This document shows, piece after piece, positions 39,813 to 48,172 of a DNA stretch of 58,416 bases. Position numbers and translations under genes: made by a program. Numbering within the stretch: position 1 is the stretch's first letter; the number at the start of each line of letters is the position of its first letter. The notes under the pieces are model-generated. The model made no database searches and had not been told where the DNA came from. It saw only the letters and a program-made list of their open reading frames with translations. The stretch comes from Citrobacter freundii (GTDB taxonomy: Bacteria; Pseudomonadota; Gammaproteobacteria; Enterobacterales; Enterobacteriaceae): contig NZ_JAALBX010000021.1 in assembly GCF_011077955.1 (NCBI RefSeq), forward strand, positions 1 to 58,416. Reading direction: 5' to 3'.

Positions 39813-40685
39813 ATGAGAAATATAAATTTAATATCAGATGGTTACCTGGCCTCGTTGAGTAATCTTGAATTACTGTCACTTCATTCCAAAATTTTGACAG
39901 TATTACGTTCGAGAGATGTTATACGCACCAAGAACAATCCAGTAGGTGACTATGCAGAATGGCTGGTTTCTAAGGCGTTATGTATGACTCTTCTTAGCAA
40001 TTCATCTGCTGGTGCTGATGCCATCGACACTGATGGCAAGAAGGTTCAGATCAAAGCAAGGAGAGTCACGCCGGATAATCCTTCCCGGCAACTGAGTGCA
40101 TTGCGTAACTATGAAGCTGCCGATTTTGATTATTTGATAGCCGTTATTTTCGATGAAACTTACTACGTTCTTGATGCCTACAAAATCCCACATGAAGTAA
40201 TACGAGATTACGCTCGGCATAGTGATCACGTTAACGCACATATCGTTAACCTCAAGGGCGCGATTCTTACTGATCACCGAGTTAGTTCCATCAAAGAAGA
40301 CTTGATTGTCAGGAGTTCAGCTTCGGCCAATGAAGCACCTATGCAAACCCTTCCGCCCGAACCTATGGAAGAGGTTTTGAATCAACCAGAGAAGATAACG
40401 AGTAGTGTTACCCTGGTCAGACTCCTTAAGGCGATCGGGATGGAGTGCTTTGTAAACTACTACCATCATTTTGCCGATTCAAATTTATCAAGCGCTGACA
40501 TCATTGAGCAAATGCACTCATGTGAGGGGTATACAGAGAAAAGTTGCCGGATCCGTCTCAGTAAAGCGCGAAAAGTGATCAGGGATAGTTTAAGTATTGA
40601 AGCGTTGACGTTGGTTGCCGACTCTGGGCGAATACAAGATTCTGTCAGAAATGATGCGCTTAAACTTATTCGTGCTCTTGGGTAA
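39813..40685 (+). CDS. DUF6998-like protein with PD-(D/E)XK-type residues
   Basis: A 290-residue protein. Residues ~44-125 contain GDYAEWLVSKAL (Glu49 on a helix), ADAIDTDGKKVQIKARR (Asp72, then Gln79-Ile-Lys81) and a strand FDYLIAVIFD. The order Glu, Asp, Gln-X-Lys is that of PD-(D/E)XK nucleases, and the QIKARR segment recalls proteins annotated DUF6998. Residues ~195-290 form a separate helical domain. The start MRNINLIS is chosen because upstream translation is unlike a protein. It is 297 bp after the ABC-3C operon in the same direction; whether it belongs to that system is open. Nuclease function is inferred. Confidence 0.5.
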   Translation: MRNINLISDGYLASLSNLELLSLHSKILTVLRSRDVIRTKNNPVGDYAEWLVSKALCMTLLSNSSAGADAIDTDGKKVQIKARRVTPDNPSRQLSALRNYEAADFDYLIAVIFDETYYVLDAYKIPHEVIRDYARHSDHVNAHIVNLKGAILTDHRVSSIKEDLIVRSSASANEAPMQTLPPEPMEEVLNQPEKITSSVTLVRLLKAIGMECFVNYYHHFADSNLSSADIIEQMHSCEGYTEKSCRIRLSKARKVIRDSLSIEALTLVADSGRIQDSVRNDALKLIRALG

Positions 40686-40764
40686 AAGGGGTTGTAAGGT
40701 GTTGTAGTGCATCCTACAAAGCATCAAGCTTTTGTTAATAAATCCATGGAATTACGAGCTGTCC

Positions 40765-40794
40765 GGAGCGGGGAGATTTCCCTTCTCCCGCTCC
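40765..40794 (+). terminator. Hairpin, possible terminator
   Basis: Stem GGAGCGGGG/TCCCGCTCC with a short loop, 80 bp after the preceding gene. It lacks a T run, so it may be Rho-assisted or only a processing structure. Confidence 0.4.
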
Positions 40795-40961
40795 AGTCTC
40801 TATTTCCCTGAACGTCACCTCTCTCAACTTTCCCTTGATAAATAATCAGTTATAAAATTCTATTAGTCTATTGAGTCCAACCATGCTTGCTCCCTCAGGA
40901 TCAGCCTGAATGTGGGAGTATGGTTTAGCTGAAAGGCCAGGCAACGATGTGGGGCGGCCTG

Positions 40962-41002
40962 TTCAATCGTTATATGTACATCACATATGATAATTCAAAT
41001 AT
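40962..41002 (+). promoter_or_regulatory. Promoter and ArsR operator of arsRDABC
   Basis: TTCAAT and TATGAT spaced by 18 bp make a plausible sigma-70 promoter. The -10 box lies inside CATATGATAATTCAAATAT (40984-41002), which recurs with 14 of 18 matches (ATATGATNNTTCRAATRT) before arsD. The shared motif between two ars promoters makes it a candidate ArsR operator. Confidence 0.55.
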
Positions 41003-41058
41003 AACTTTGACATTGTATTGTTGCAGAGAGAGACTGTCAGACAGAAGCAGGAGGGCTT

Positions 41059-41412
41059 ATGCCGCAATTATCATCAATACAACTCTTCAAAAATCTCTCC
41101 GATGAAACCCGCTTGGGCATCGTGCTGCTGCTCAGGGAGATGGGAGAGCTGTGCGTGTGCGATCTTTGCACGGCGTTAGAGCAGTCGCAGCCCAAGATCT
41201 CCCGCCACCTGGCAATGCTCCGGGAAAGTGGTCTATTGCTGGATCGCAAACAGGGCAAGTGGGTTCACTACCGCTTATCCCCGCATATTCCTTCTTGGGC
41301 CGCTCAGGTGATTGAGCACGCCTGGTTAAGCCAACAGGACGATGTACAGGCCATCGCCCGTAAGCTGGCATCGGCAAACTGCTCTAGTAGCGGTAAGGCT
41401 GTTTGCATCTAA
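41059..41412 (+). CDS. arsR: Arsenical resistance repressor ArsR
   Basis: A 117-residue SmtB/ArsR-family repressor released from DNA by As(III). The metal-binding site ELCVCDLC lies in the recognition-helix region, and the winged HTH follows with QSQPKISRHLAMLRESGLL. The protein begins LSSIQLFKNLSDETRLGIV like the E. coli chromosomal and R773 ArsR. A strong AGGAGG precedes the start at good spacing. It opens arsRDABC and should autoregulate through the upstream operator. Confidence 0.95.
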   Translation: MPQLSSIQLFKNLSDETRLGIVLLLREMGELCVCDLCTALEQSQPKISRHLAMLRESGLLLDRKQGKWVHYRLSPHIPSWAAQVIEHAWLSQQDDVQAIARKLASANCSSSGKAVCI

Positions 41413-41428
41413 AAAATTTGCTTTAACA

Positions 41429-41447
41429 TATATGATTTTTCGAATGT
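41429..41447 (+). promoter_or_regulatory. Second ArsR/ArsD operator-like motif before arsD
   Basis: TATATGATTTTTCGAATGT shares ATATGATNNTTCRAATRT with the motif in the arsR promoter. It lies 12 bp before arsD in the arsR-arsD gap, a position suited to a second regulatory site. Confidence 0.45.
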
Positions 41448-41459
41448 GAGGTATTCAGA

Positions 41460-41822
41460 ATGAAGACGTTAACGGTGTTTGACCCGGCAATGTGCTGCAG
41501 TACCGGCGTATGTGGCTCAGATGTCGATCAGGTTCTGGTTGATTTTTCTGCTGATGTGCAGTGGCTGAAAGGACGTGGTGTACAGGTTGAACGTTACAAC
41601 CTGGCGCAGCAGCCCATGAGCTTTGTTCAGAATGAGAAAGCGAAAGCATTCCTCGAATCATCTGGAGCAGAAGGGCTTCCGCTACTGCTGTTGGACGGTG
41701 AAACGGTGATGGCAGGGCGATACCCAAAACGTGCTGAGCTGGCTCGCTGGTTCGGCATTCCGCTGGGGAAGGTAGGGTTAGCTCCCACCAGCTGCTGTGG
41801 TGGTGATACTTCCTGTTGCTGA
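41460..41822 (+). CDS. arsD: Arsenite metallochaperone ArsD (complete)
   Basis: A 120-residue As(III) chaperone and weak co-repressor that passes As(III) to the ArsA ATPase. All metallochaperone cysteines are present: Cys12, Cys13 and Cys18 in PAMCCSTGVCG, plus vicinal pairs near the C-terminus in TSCCGGDTSCC. It begins MKTLTVFDPAMCC like R773 ArsD. arsA follows after 17 bp with its own AGGAGG. Confidence 0.95.
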   Translation: MKTLTVFDPAMCCSTGVCGSDVDQVLVDFSADVQWLKGRGVQVERYNLAQQPMSFVQNEKAKAFLESSGAEGLPLLLLDGETVMAGRYPKRAELARWFGIPLGKVGLAPTSCCGGDTSCC

Positions 41823-41839
41823 ATATGTCAGGAGGACAT

Positions 41840-43597
41840 ATGAAATTCTTACAGAATATCCCGCCTTACCTGTTTTTTACCGGTAAGGGAGGTGTAGGAA
41901 AAACTTCTATTTCCTGCGCGACGGCAATCCGCCTTGCTGAACAGGGTAAGCGGGTTTTGCTGGTCAGTACCGATCCGGCCTCCAATGTCGGTCAGGTATT
42001 CGATCAGGCTATCGGTAACACCATTCGCCCTGTGACGGCAGTTCCTGGACTTTCCGCTCTGGAGATTGACCCGCAGGAAGCCGCCCAACAATACCGCTCC
42101 AGAATCGTTGATCCTATCAAAGGTCTTCTGCCTGATGACGTTGTTAACAGTATCAGCGAGCAACTTTCAGGAGCCTGTACCACTGAAATTGCGGCGTTTG
42201 ATGAGTTCACCGGCTTATTGACAGACGCTTCCCTGCTGACCCGCTTCGATCACATCATTTTTGATACAGCGCCGACGGGCCACACGATTCGCCTTCTCCA
42301 GCTTCCCGGTGCCTGGAGTAGCTTCATTGAAAGCAATCCAGATGGTGCTTCCTGTCTTGGCCCAATGGCCGGGCTGGAAAAGCAGCGTGAGCAGTATGCT
42401 CATGCAGTAGAGGCGTTATCCGATCTTGATCGTACCCGACTGGTTCTGGTTGCACGACTGCAAAAATCTACGCTGCAGGAAGTCGCCCGCACCCATGAAG
42501 AACTGGCTGCGATTGGGCTGAAAAACCAGTACCTGGTGATTAATGGTGTGCTGCCTACAACTGAAGCTGAACATGACGCCCTGGCCGCTGCGATATGGCA
42601 ACGGGAACAAGAAGCGCTGGCAAATCTTCCTTCCGGGTTATCTGAGTTGCCGACAGACAGCTTATACCTTCAGCCGCTGAACATGGTTGGTGTCTCCGCG
42701 CTGAAAGGCCTGCTAAACGAATATGCTGAATCAGCATCGCTTCCTGTGCAGAGCGAGAGCATGCAGATCAAGCCAGAGAATGTGTCGCTGTCTGCCATGG
42801 TTGATGATATCGCCCGTAGTGAACACGGTTTGATTATGCTGATGGGCAAAGGTGGCGTAGGTAAAACCACGATGGCTGCTGCCATCGCCGTCAGGCTGGC
42901 GGATATGGGATTTGATGTCCATCTCACCACCTCAGATCCCGCTGCACATCTCAGTGCAACGCTCAATGGAAGTCTCAAAAATCTGCAGGTCAGCCGAATC
43001 AACCCTCACGATGAAACTGAACGCTATCGCCAGCATGTTCTTGAGACGAAAGGCAGGGATCTGGATGAGGCAGGGAAACGGCTGCTCGAAGAGGATTTAC
43101 GTTCTCCTTGCACGGAAGAGATTGCGGTGTTCCAGGCGTTCTCACGCATAATCCGTGAAGCAGGCAAACGGTTTGTGGTCATGGATACGGCACCTACCGG
43201 GCATACGCTATTACTGCTTGATGCTACCGGGGCTTATCACCGTGAGATTGCCAGGAAGATGGGGGATAAAGGTCATTTTTCCACTCCGATGATGCAGCTT
43301 CAGGACCCGGAACGCACCAAAGTCCTGCTGGTCACTCTGCCTGAAACCACACCGGTACTGGAAGCGGCAAACCTGCAGTCCGATCTTGAGCGTGCGGGGA
43401 TTCATCCGTGGGGCTGGATTATCAATAACAGCCTTTCCATTGCGGATACGAGTTCTCCGTTGCTTTGCCAGCGCGCCCAGCAGGAACTACCTCAGATTGA
43501 GGCTGTTAAGAATCAGCACGCTAACCGTATAGCGCTCGTTCCGGTACTGGCATCTGAGCCTGCTGGTATCGAAAAACTCAGAGAGTTGGTGAGTTAA
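41840..43597 (+). CDS. arsA: Arsenite-activated ATPase ArsA
   Basis: A 585-residue ATPase that energises ArsB for As(III)/Sb(III) efflux. It is a tandem duplication with two P-loops, GKGGVGKT at residues 15-22 and again at 336-343. Cys residues of the metalloid site sit in [21 protein letters not shown] and [20 protein letters not shown] occurs in both halves. The start [15 protein letters not shown] is chosen over an upstream ATG because AGGAGG lies right before it. A second ArsA lies in the convergent operon. Confidence 0.95.
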   Translation: MKFLQNIPPYLFFTGKGGVGKTSISCATAIRLAEQGKRVLLVSTDPASNVGQVFDQAIGNTIRPVTAVPGLSALEIDPQEAAQQYRSRIVDPIKGLLPDDVVNSISEQLSGACTTEIAAFDEFTGLLTDASLLTRFDHIIFDTAPTGHTIRLLQLPGAWSSFIESNPDGASCLGPMAGLEKQREQYAHAVEALSDLDRTRLVLVARLQKSTLQEVARTHEELAAIGLKNQYLVINGVLPTTEAEHDALAAAIWQREQEALANLPSGLSELPTDSLYLQPLNMVGVSALKGLLNEYAESASLPVQSESMQIKPENVSLSAMVDDIARSEHGLIMLMGKGGVGKTTMAAAIAVRLADMGFDVHLTTSDPAAHLSATLNGSLKNLQVSRINPHDETERYRQHVLETKGRDLDEAGKRLLEEDLRSPCTEEIAVFQAFSRIIREAGKRFVVMDTAPTGHTLLLLDATGAYHREIARKMGDKGHFSTPMMQLQDPERTKVLLVTLPETTPVLEAANLQSDLERAGIHPWGWIINNSLSIADTSSPLLCQRAQQELPQIEAVKNQHANRIALVPVLASEPAGIEKLRELVS

Positions 43598-43644
43598 TTT
43601 TTTGTCATATACAGGGTGGCAGAGTCGCCCTGTCTGGAGGATGT

Positions 43645-44934
43645 ATGTTACTGGCAGGTGCTATTTTTGTCCTGACCATTGTCCTGGTTATCTGGCAACC
43701 GAAGGGATTAGGGATTGGCTGGAGTGCGACGCTTGGCGCGGTACTGGCTTTGATTTCAGGCGTTGTTAATTTAGGTGATATCCCGGTGGTGTGGAATATC
43801 GTCTGGAACGCGACGGCAACGTTTATTGCCGTGATTATCATCAGTCTGCTTCTCGATGAATCCGGCTTTTTCGAATGGGCGGCATTGCATGTTTCACGCT
43901 GGGGTAACGGTCGTGGTCGTTTACTCTTTACGTATATCGTTCTGCTCGGCGCAGCGGTCGCGGCACTGTTTGCCAACGACGGCGCAGCGTTAATCCTGAC
44001 ACCAATCGTTATTGCCATGCTGCTGGCATTAGGATTCAGCAAAGGTACCACGCTGGCATTCGTCATGGCCGCCGGGTTTATTGCTGATACGGCCAGCCTG
44101 CCGCTTATCGTGTCGAACCTGGTTAACATCGTTTCTGCAGATTTCTTTGGTCTGGGTTTCACTGAGTATGCGTCGGTCATGGTGCCGGTTGATATTGCCG
44201 CTATTATCGCCACGCTGGTGATGCTGCATCTGTTCTTCCGCAAAGATATTCCGCCGACTTACGACCTGGCTCTCCTGAAAGCACCTGCAAAAGCGATTAA
44301 AGATCTGGCAACCTTCAGAACCGGATGGATAGTGTTGATCCTTCTTCTGGTTGGCTTTTTCGTCCTTGAGCCGGTGGGTATCCCGGTCAGCGCGATTGCT
44401 GCTGTAGGAGCTGTCATTCTGTTTGCGGTGGCGAAACGAGGCCATGCCATTAACACTGGTAAAGTGCTTCGCGGTGCGCCATGGCAGATCGTCATCTTCT
44501 CATTGGGGATGTACCTGGTGGTCTACGGTCTGCGCAACGCTGGGCTAACCGAATACCTTTCAGGTGTGCTGAACGTACTGGCGGATAAAGGACTCTGGGT
44601 TGCGACGCTTGGTACTGGCTTCCTGACGGCTTTCCTGTCTTCCATCATGAACAACATGCCTACCGTGCTGGTTGGCGCTCTCTCTATTGATGGCAGCACC
44701 GCAACAGGCGTTATCAAAGAAGCGATGATCTACGCCAACGTGATTGGCTGCGATCTGGGCCCGAAAATTACACCTATTGGTAGCCTGGCAACGCTGCTCT
44801 GGCTGCATGTCCTTTCACAGAAGAATATGACCATCACCTGGGGATACTATTTCCGCACCGGGATCGTCATGACTCTGCCTGTGCTGTTTGTAACGCTGGC
44901 AGCGCTGGCGCTACGTCTCTCTTTCACTTTGTAA
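43645..44934 (+). CDS. arsB: Arsenite/antimonite efflux pump ArsB
   Basis: A 429-residue inner-membrane transporter with about 12 hydrophobic segments, the same length as E. coli ArsB. Characteristic stretches are [12 protein letters not shown] and [14 protein letters not shown]. It exports As(OH)3 and Sb(OH)3 alone or with ArsA. It follows arsA after 47 bp and precedes arsC by 12 bp. Confidence 0.96.
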   Translation: MLLAGAIFVLTIVLVIWQPKGLGIGWSATLGAVLALISGVVNLGDIPVVWNIVWNATATFIAVIIISLLLDESGFFEWAALHVSRWGNGRGRLLFTYIVLLGAAVAALFANDGAALILTPIVIAMLLALGFSKGTTLAFVMAAGFIADTASLPLIVSNLVNIVSADFFGLGFTEYASVMVPVDIAAIIATLVMLHLFFRKDIPPTYDLALLKAPAKAIKDLATFRTGWIVLILLLVGFFVLEPVGIPVSAIAAVGAVILFAVAKRGHAINTGKVLRGAPWQIVIFSLGMYLVVYGLRNAGLTEYLSGVLNVLADKGLWVATLGTGFLTAFLSSIMNNMPTVLVGALSIDGSTATGVIKEAMIYANVIGCDLGPKITPIGSLATLLWLHVLSQKNMTITWGYYFRTGIVMTLPVLFVTLAALALRLSFTL

Positions 44935-44946
44935 TGAGATACTGAT

Positions 44947-45372
44947 ATGAGCAACATCACTATTTATCACAACCCGGCCTGCGGCACGTCACGTAACACG
45001 CTGGAGATGATCCGCAACAGCGGTAATGAGCCGACCGTTATTCTTTACCTTGAGACCCCACCTTCACGCGATGAGCTGGTCAAACTCATTGCAGATATGG
45101 GCATTTCCGTCCGGGCTTTGCTGCGTAAGAACGTCGAACCGTATGAGGAACTGGGTCTTGCAGATGATAAATTTACTGACGACCAGCTAATCGATTTTAT
45201 GTTGCAACATCCGATCCTGATTAACCGTCCGATTGTAGTGACGCCACTGGGAACTAAACTTTGCCGTCCTTCTGAAGTCGTTCTGGATATCCTGCCAGAA
45301 TCTCAGAAAGGGGCTTTCACCAAAGAAGATGGTGAAAAAGTCGTTAATGATGCAGGTAAAAGACTGAAATAA
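44947..45372 (+). CDS. arsC: Glutaredoxin-dependent arsenate reductase ArsC
   Basis: A 141-residue reductase of the thioredoxin-like ArsC/Spx family that reduces arsenate to arsenite using glutathione and glutaredoxin. The catalytic Cys12 lies in HNPACGTSRNT. Substrate-binding arginines are in VRALLRKN, INRPIVV and LCRPSE. It is the last gene of the rightward operon and is closed by a bidirectional terminator. Confidence 0.96.
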   Translation: MSNITIYHNPACGTSRNTLEMIRNSGNEPTVILYLETPPSRDELVKLIADMGISVRALLRKNVEPYEELGLADDKFTDDQLIDFMLQHPILINRPIVVTPLGTKLCRPSEVVLDILPESQKGAFTKEDGEKVVNDAGKRLK

Positions 45373-45374
45373 AA

Positions 45375-45400
45375 ATGAAGGGGGCATTTGCCCCCTTCAT
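45375..45400. terminator. Bidirectional terminator between the two ars operons
   Basis: A 12-bp perfect stem ATGAAGGGGGCA/TGCCCCCTTCAT with a minimal TT loop, 2 bp after the arsC stop codon and 2 bp before that of the convergent arsA2. Confidence 0.8.
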
Positions 45401-45402
45401 GG

Positions 45403-47160
45403 TTACTTAGCCATTTCTTTCAGTAGGTCAATACCTACCGGCTCTTCGCTCTGTAACGCAGTTAATGCAATACGCTTTGCATACTGCTCTTCCACATCAG
45501 AGATGAGAGGCAACTCGCGGTTCGCCCTGGTCTTCAGGAAAGGTGAAGACGGTTCAGCTGCCGCCAGGCTGTTATTAACAACCCATGCCCACGGCTCGAT
45601 GCCAGCGCGACGCAAATCATGCTGCAAGTTTGCCGCTTCCAGTACCGGTGTCGTTTCGGCAAGCGTCACGATAATAACCTTTGTCTTCTCCGGGTCCTGC
45701 AATTGCATCATTGGCGTCATCACATGGTCATGTGTTTGCCCCATCTGACGCACCATTTCCCGGTGATAGGCTCCTGTTGCATCCAGTAGCAGAAGTGTGT
45801 GACCCGTTGGCGCGGTGTCCATAATGACAAAATGATCGTCTGCCTCTTTGATGATCCGCGAGAATGCCTGGAAGACGGCGATCTCTTCAGTACATGGCGA
45901 GCGGAGATCTTCCTCCAGCACTGCTAGTCCCTCAGCGTCTAATCCTTTGCCCTGATTTTCCAGCACAAAGCGGCGATAGCGCTCTGTCTCCACCTTCGGA
46001 TCGATACGGCTGACCTGAAGATTTGGCAGCGAGCCATCCAGAGTGTAAGACAGATGTGCCGCCGGATCGGATGTGGTCAGGTGGACCTTGTGACCACGCT
46101 TAGCCAGCGATACCGCTACCGATGCCGCTACGGTCGTTTTACCCACTCCGCCTTTACCCATCGTCATGACCAGCCCTTTGCCTGTCTGGCTGAGTTCATC
46201 TACCAGTGAGGCAAGTTTCGGTAAATCCAAAGTATTCAGCGTGGTAGCAGGGAGCGGCAGCGAGGCTTTGTTCTCCGTAAATAACTGACGCAGGGCTTCC
46301 AGACCGACCAGATTAAATGGCTTCAGATACAGCTGCGAGCGGGGAAGGTTCGCCAGGTTCTCTGGCATTGCCTGTAATGCTTTTTCTTCTCGAGCCAGAA
46401 TACTTTGCGCGAGTGGATCATTTTCACCCGCAAACGGCGGCAGCACGCCATTAATGGCAAGGTGTTGATGCTGCAAACCGATAGCAGAAAGCTCATCGTG
46501 CGTATGAGAGACTTCTTTCAGTGTTGAAGCCTGGGCTCGGGCAACCAGAACCAAGCGCGTGAGAGCTGCATCAGACAGCGCCTTAACCGCGTCTGAGTAC
46601 TGGTGCTGTTGTTTCTCCAGCCCCACCAGCGGCCCGAGGTTAGCGGCGGCATCAGGGTTCGCTTCGAGATAACCGCTCCAGGCCCCCGGCAACTCAAGCA
46701 TACGGATGGTATGACCGGTTGGCGCAGTATCAAATACGATATGGTCATACTTTTCCCGCAACTCATGGTTGGTAAGAAGACCAGTAAACTCATCAAATGC
46801 CGCGATTTCCGTAGTGCATGAACCGGAGAGCTGTTCTTCAATGCTGCTGACCACATCGGCTGGCATCAGCCCGCGAACCGGGTCGAGTACTCGGTCACGA
46901 TAAGCCTGTGCTGCAGCCATCGGATCAACTTCCATCGCGGCAAGATTTTCTACGGTACTGATATCTGTGATTCGGTGGCCGATAGTCTGGCTAAAGACTT
47001 GGCCGACATTGGAAGCCGGATCGGTACTCACCAGAAGCGTTCTCTTACCCTGATCGGCCAGCCATACCGCAGTAGCACAGGCCAGGGATGTTTTACCCAC
47101 GCCACCTTTGCCAGTGAAGAAGATGAACGGGGGAATGTCTTTTAAAAATGGCATATTCAT
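45403..47160 (-). CDS. arsA: Second arsenite-activated ATPase ArsA (ArsA2)
   Basis: A 585-residue ArsA paralogue of the copy in the opposite operon, clearly diverged in sequence. Both P-loops are intact ([10 protein letters not shown] near residue 16 and [10 protein letters not shown] in the second half), as are [14 protein letters not shown] and [12 protein letters not shown] with the metalloid Cys residues. A Cys present in the first copy (DGASCLG) is replaced by DAAANLG here. It is the last gene of the leftward operon, 20 bp after arsD2. There is no arsB on this strand, so it would have to work with the ArsB encoded opposite. Confidence 0.92.
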   Translation of the reverse strand: MNMPFLKDIPPFIFFTGKGGVGKTSLACATAVWLADQGKRTLLVSTDPASNVGQVFSQTIGHRITDISTVENLAAMEVDPMAAAQAYRDRVLDPVRGLMPADVVSSIEEQLSGSCTTEIAAFDEFTGLLTNHELREKYDHIVFDTAPTGHTIRMLELPGAWSGYLEANPDAAANLGPLVGLEKQQHQYSDAVKALSDAALTRLVLVARAQASTLKEVSHTHDELSAIGLQHQHLAINGVLPPFAGENDPLAQSILAREEKALQAMPENLANLPRSQLYLKPFNLVGLEALRQLFTENKASLPLPATTLNTLDLPKLASLVDELSQTGKGLVMTMGKGGVGKTTVAASVAVSLAKRGHKVHLTTSDPAAHLSYTLDGSLPNLQVSRIDPKVETERYRRFVLENQGKGLDAEGLAVLEEDLRSPCTEEIAVFQAFSRIIKEADDHFVIMDTAPTGHTLLLLDATGAYHREMVRQMGQTHDHVMTPMMQLQDPEKTKVIIVTLAETTPVLEAANLQHDLRRAGIEPWAWVVNNSLAAAEPSSPFLKTRANRELPLISDVEEQYAKRIALTALQSEEPVGIDLLKEMAK

Positions 47161-47180
47161 CAGTGATCGCTCCTCTGGAA

Positions 47181-47543
47181 TTAAGGCATACGTGGAATGC
47201 TGCAGCAGCGTGGTTGCGTGCTGTCTTCACTCCAGTCCTGACTAAGCGGAATACCTACCCAACGGGCGATATCTTCACGAGTCGGCAGTTTGCCTGCCAT
47301 CACCAGCTTGCCGTCGAGCAAGGTGACAGGGAGAGACTCCATCCCTGATGTGTTCAGAAACTCTTTAATGACCGGCGAATTCAGGAACTGCTGCGGGTTC
47401 TTCGCAAGGCTGTAGCGCTGTATATCAACGCCATTCTTTTTCGCCCATTCGGCGCTGGCGTTCCATTTGACGGCTTCGTCACTGACTACAACGCTGCTGG
47501 TTGCACAGCAGCCTGCTGCTTCAAAGATCTCAATTTTTGACAT
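47181..47543 (-). CDS. arsD: Second ArsD-family protein (ArsD2), lacks Cys18
   Basis: A 120-residue ArsD homologue. Cys12-Cys13 are present in AAGCCATSS, but the position of Cys18 is Val, and only one vicinal pair remains at the C-terminus (QPRCCSIPRMP). Cys12, Cys13 and Cys18 form the As(III) site of classical ArsD, so binding or transfer here may differ or involve other ligands. It sits directly before arsA2. Its GAGG ribosome binding site falls in a strong hairpin (see the adjacent entry). Confidence 0.85.
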   Translation of the reverse strand: MSKIEIFEAAGCCATSSVVVSDEAVKWNASAEWAKKNGVDIQRYSLAKNPQQFLNSPVIKEFLNTSGMESLPVTLLDGKLVMAGKLPTREDIARWVGIPLSQDWSEDSTQPRCCSIPRMP

Positions 47544-47548
47544 GGACT

Positions 47549-47592
47549 GTTTACCTCAGTGTTTAGTCATTTGGCTTTACACTGAGGTAAAC
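47549..47592 (-). promoter_or_regulatory. Hairpin covering the arsD2 ribosome binding site
   Basis: A perfect 14-bp inverted repeat (GTTTACCTCAGTGT and ACACTGAGGTAAAC) around a 16-nt loop lies 5 bp before the arsD2 start. In the leftward transcript the GAGG Shine-Dalgarno element is part of the stem. It could reduce arsD2-arsA2 translation, act as an attenuator, or be a protein operator. Confidence 0.6.
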
Positions 47593-47618
47593 GAAGGTGG
47601 TGGGGAAAAGATGCGCGA

Positions 47619-48164
47619 TTAATTCATTTTTTTGTGGCAGCAGACGGAAGACGTGTCATCCGCCTCAATCTGACAAAGTTCTGTCATCGTCTCTTTCAGG
47701 TGTTTTCTGGCCCGAAGTAGTCGGGATTTAAACGCCGTAAGCGTGATTCCCAGTTCATCGGCCAGGGACTGCTGGGGACGCCGGTTAAGGTCGGATTCTT
47801 CAATCAACCACCGCTCATCTTCAGGTAATGCCTGCAATGTTTCAGGCAGGCAAATATCCAGCGTTGAGATTGCATCAGGGGATGCATCAGTTAATGGGGC
47901 ATCATCTTCCAGCTCAACGAATTCCCTGGTGGTGCGGTACTCATCAATCAGCAGATTCCTCGCCGCCCGATACAGCCAGGCTCGCGGATTCTCCATTTCG
48001 CAGAAACTGTCTGAATGAGCGCGGGCACGCAGGAATAGCTCTTGCAGAAGGTCTGCTGCTTTTTCGCTATCACCTGTCTTCGATGTCAGAAAGCGAGAGA
48101 GTTCGGCTTCATGTTGCCGCCAGAACAAGCTCATGCAGTTGTTGAATGCCGTTACATCACTCAT
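47619..48164 (-). CDS. ECF-type RNA polymerase sigma factor (SigZ-like) in the ars operon
   Basis: A 181-residue sigma-70 family protein of the ECF size class. Region 2 (about residues 15-80) contains ADLLQELFLRARAHSDSF and NPRAWLYRAARNLLIDEYR, seen as AWLYRAARNLLIDEYR. Region 4 (about 110-165) contains QQSLADELGITLTAFKSRL and ARKHLKETM. The tail has an unusual cysteine cluster CQIEADDTSSVCCHKKMN. No anti-sigma factor is adjacent. The ATG is chosen for its GAGG site at 6 nt; a TTG four codons upstream is possible. It lies 8 bp after arsH. Metalloid-responsive regulation by the cysteines is inference. Confidence 0.82.
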   Translation of the reverse strand: MSDVTAFNNCMSLFWRQHEAELSRFLTSKTGDSEKAADLLQELFLRARAHSDSFCEMENPRAWLYRAARNLLIDEYRTTREFVELEDDAPLTDASPDAISTLDICLPETLQALPEDERWLIEESDLNRRPQQSLADELGITLTAFKSRLLRARKHLKETMTELCQIEADDTSSVCCHKKMN

Positions 48165-48172
48165 ACCAGCCC

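Noticed and set aside
45380..45395. GGGGGCA and TGCCCCC inside the ars bidirectional terminator
   Set aside because: Considered as further integrase arm sites, but they are part of a terminator stem between convergent stop codons and lack the 12-bp direct spacing.
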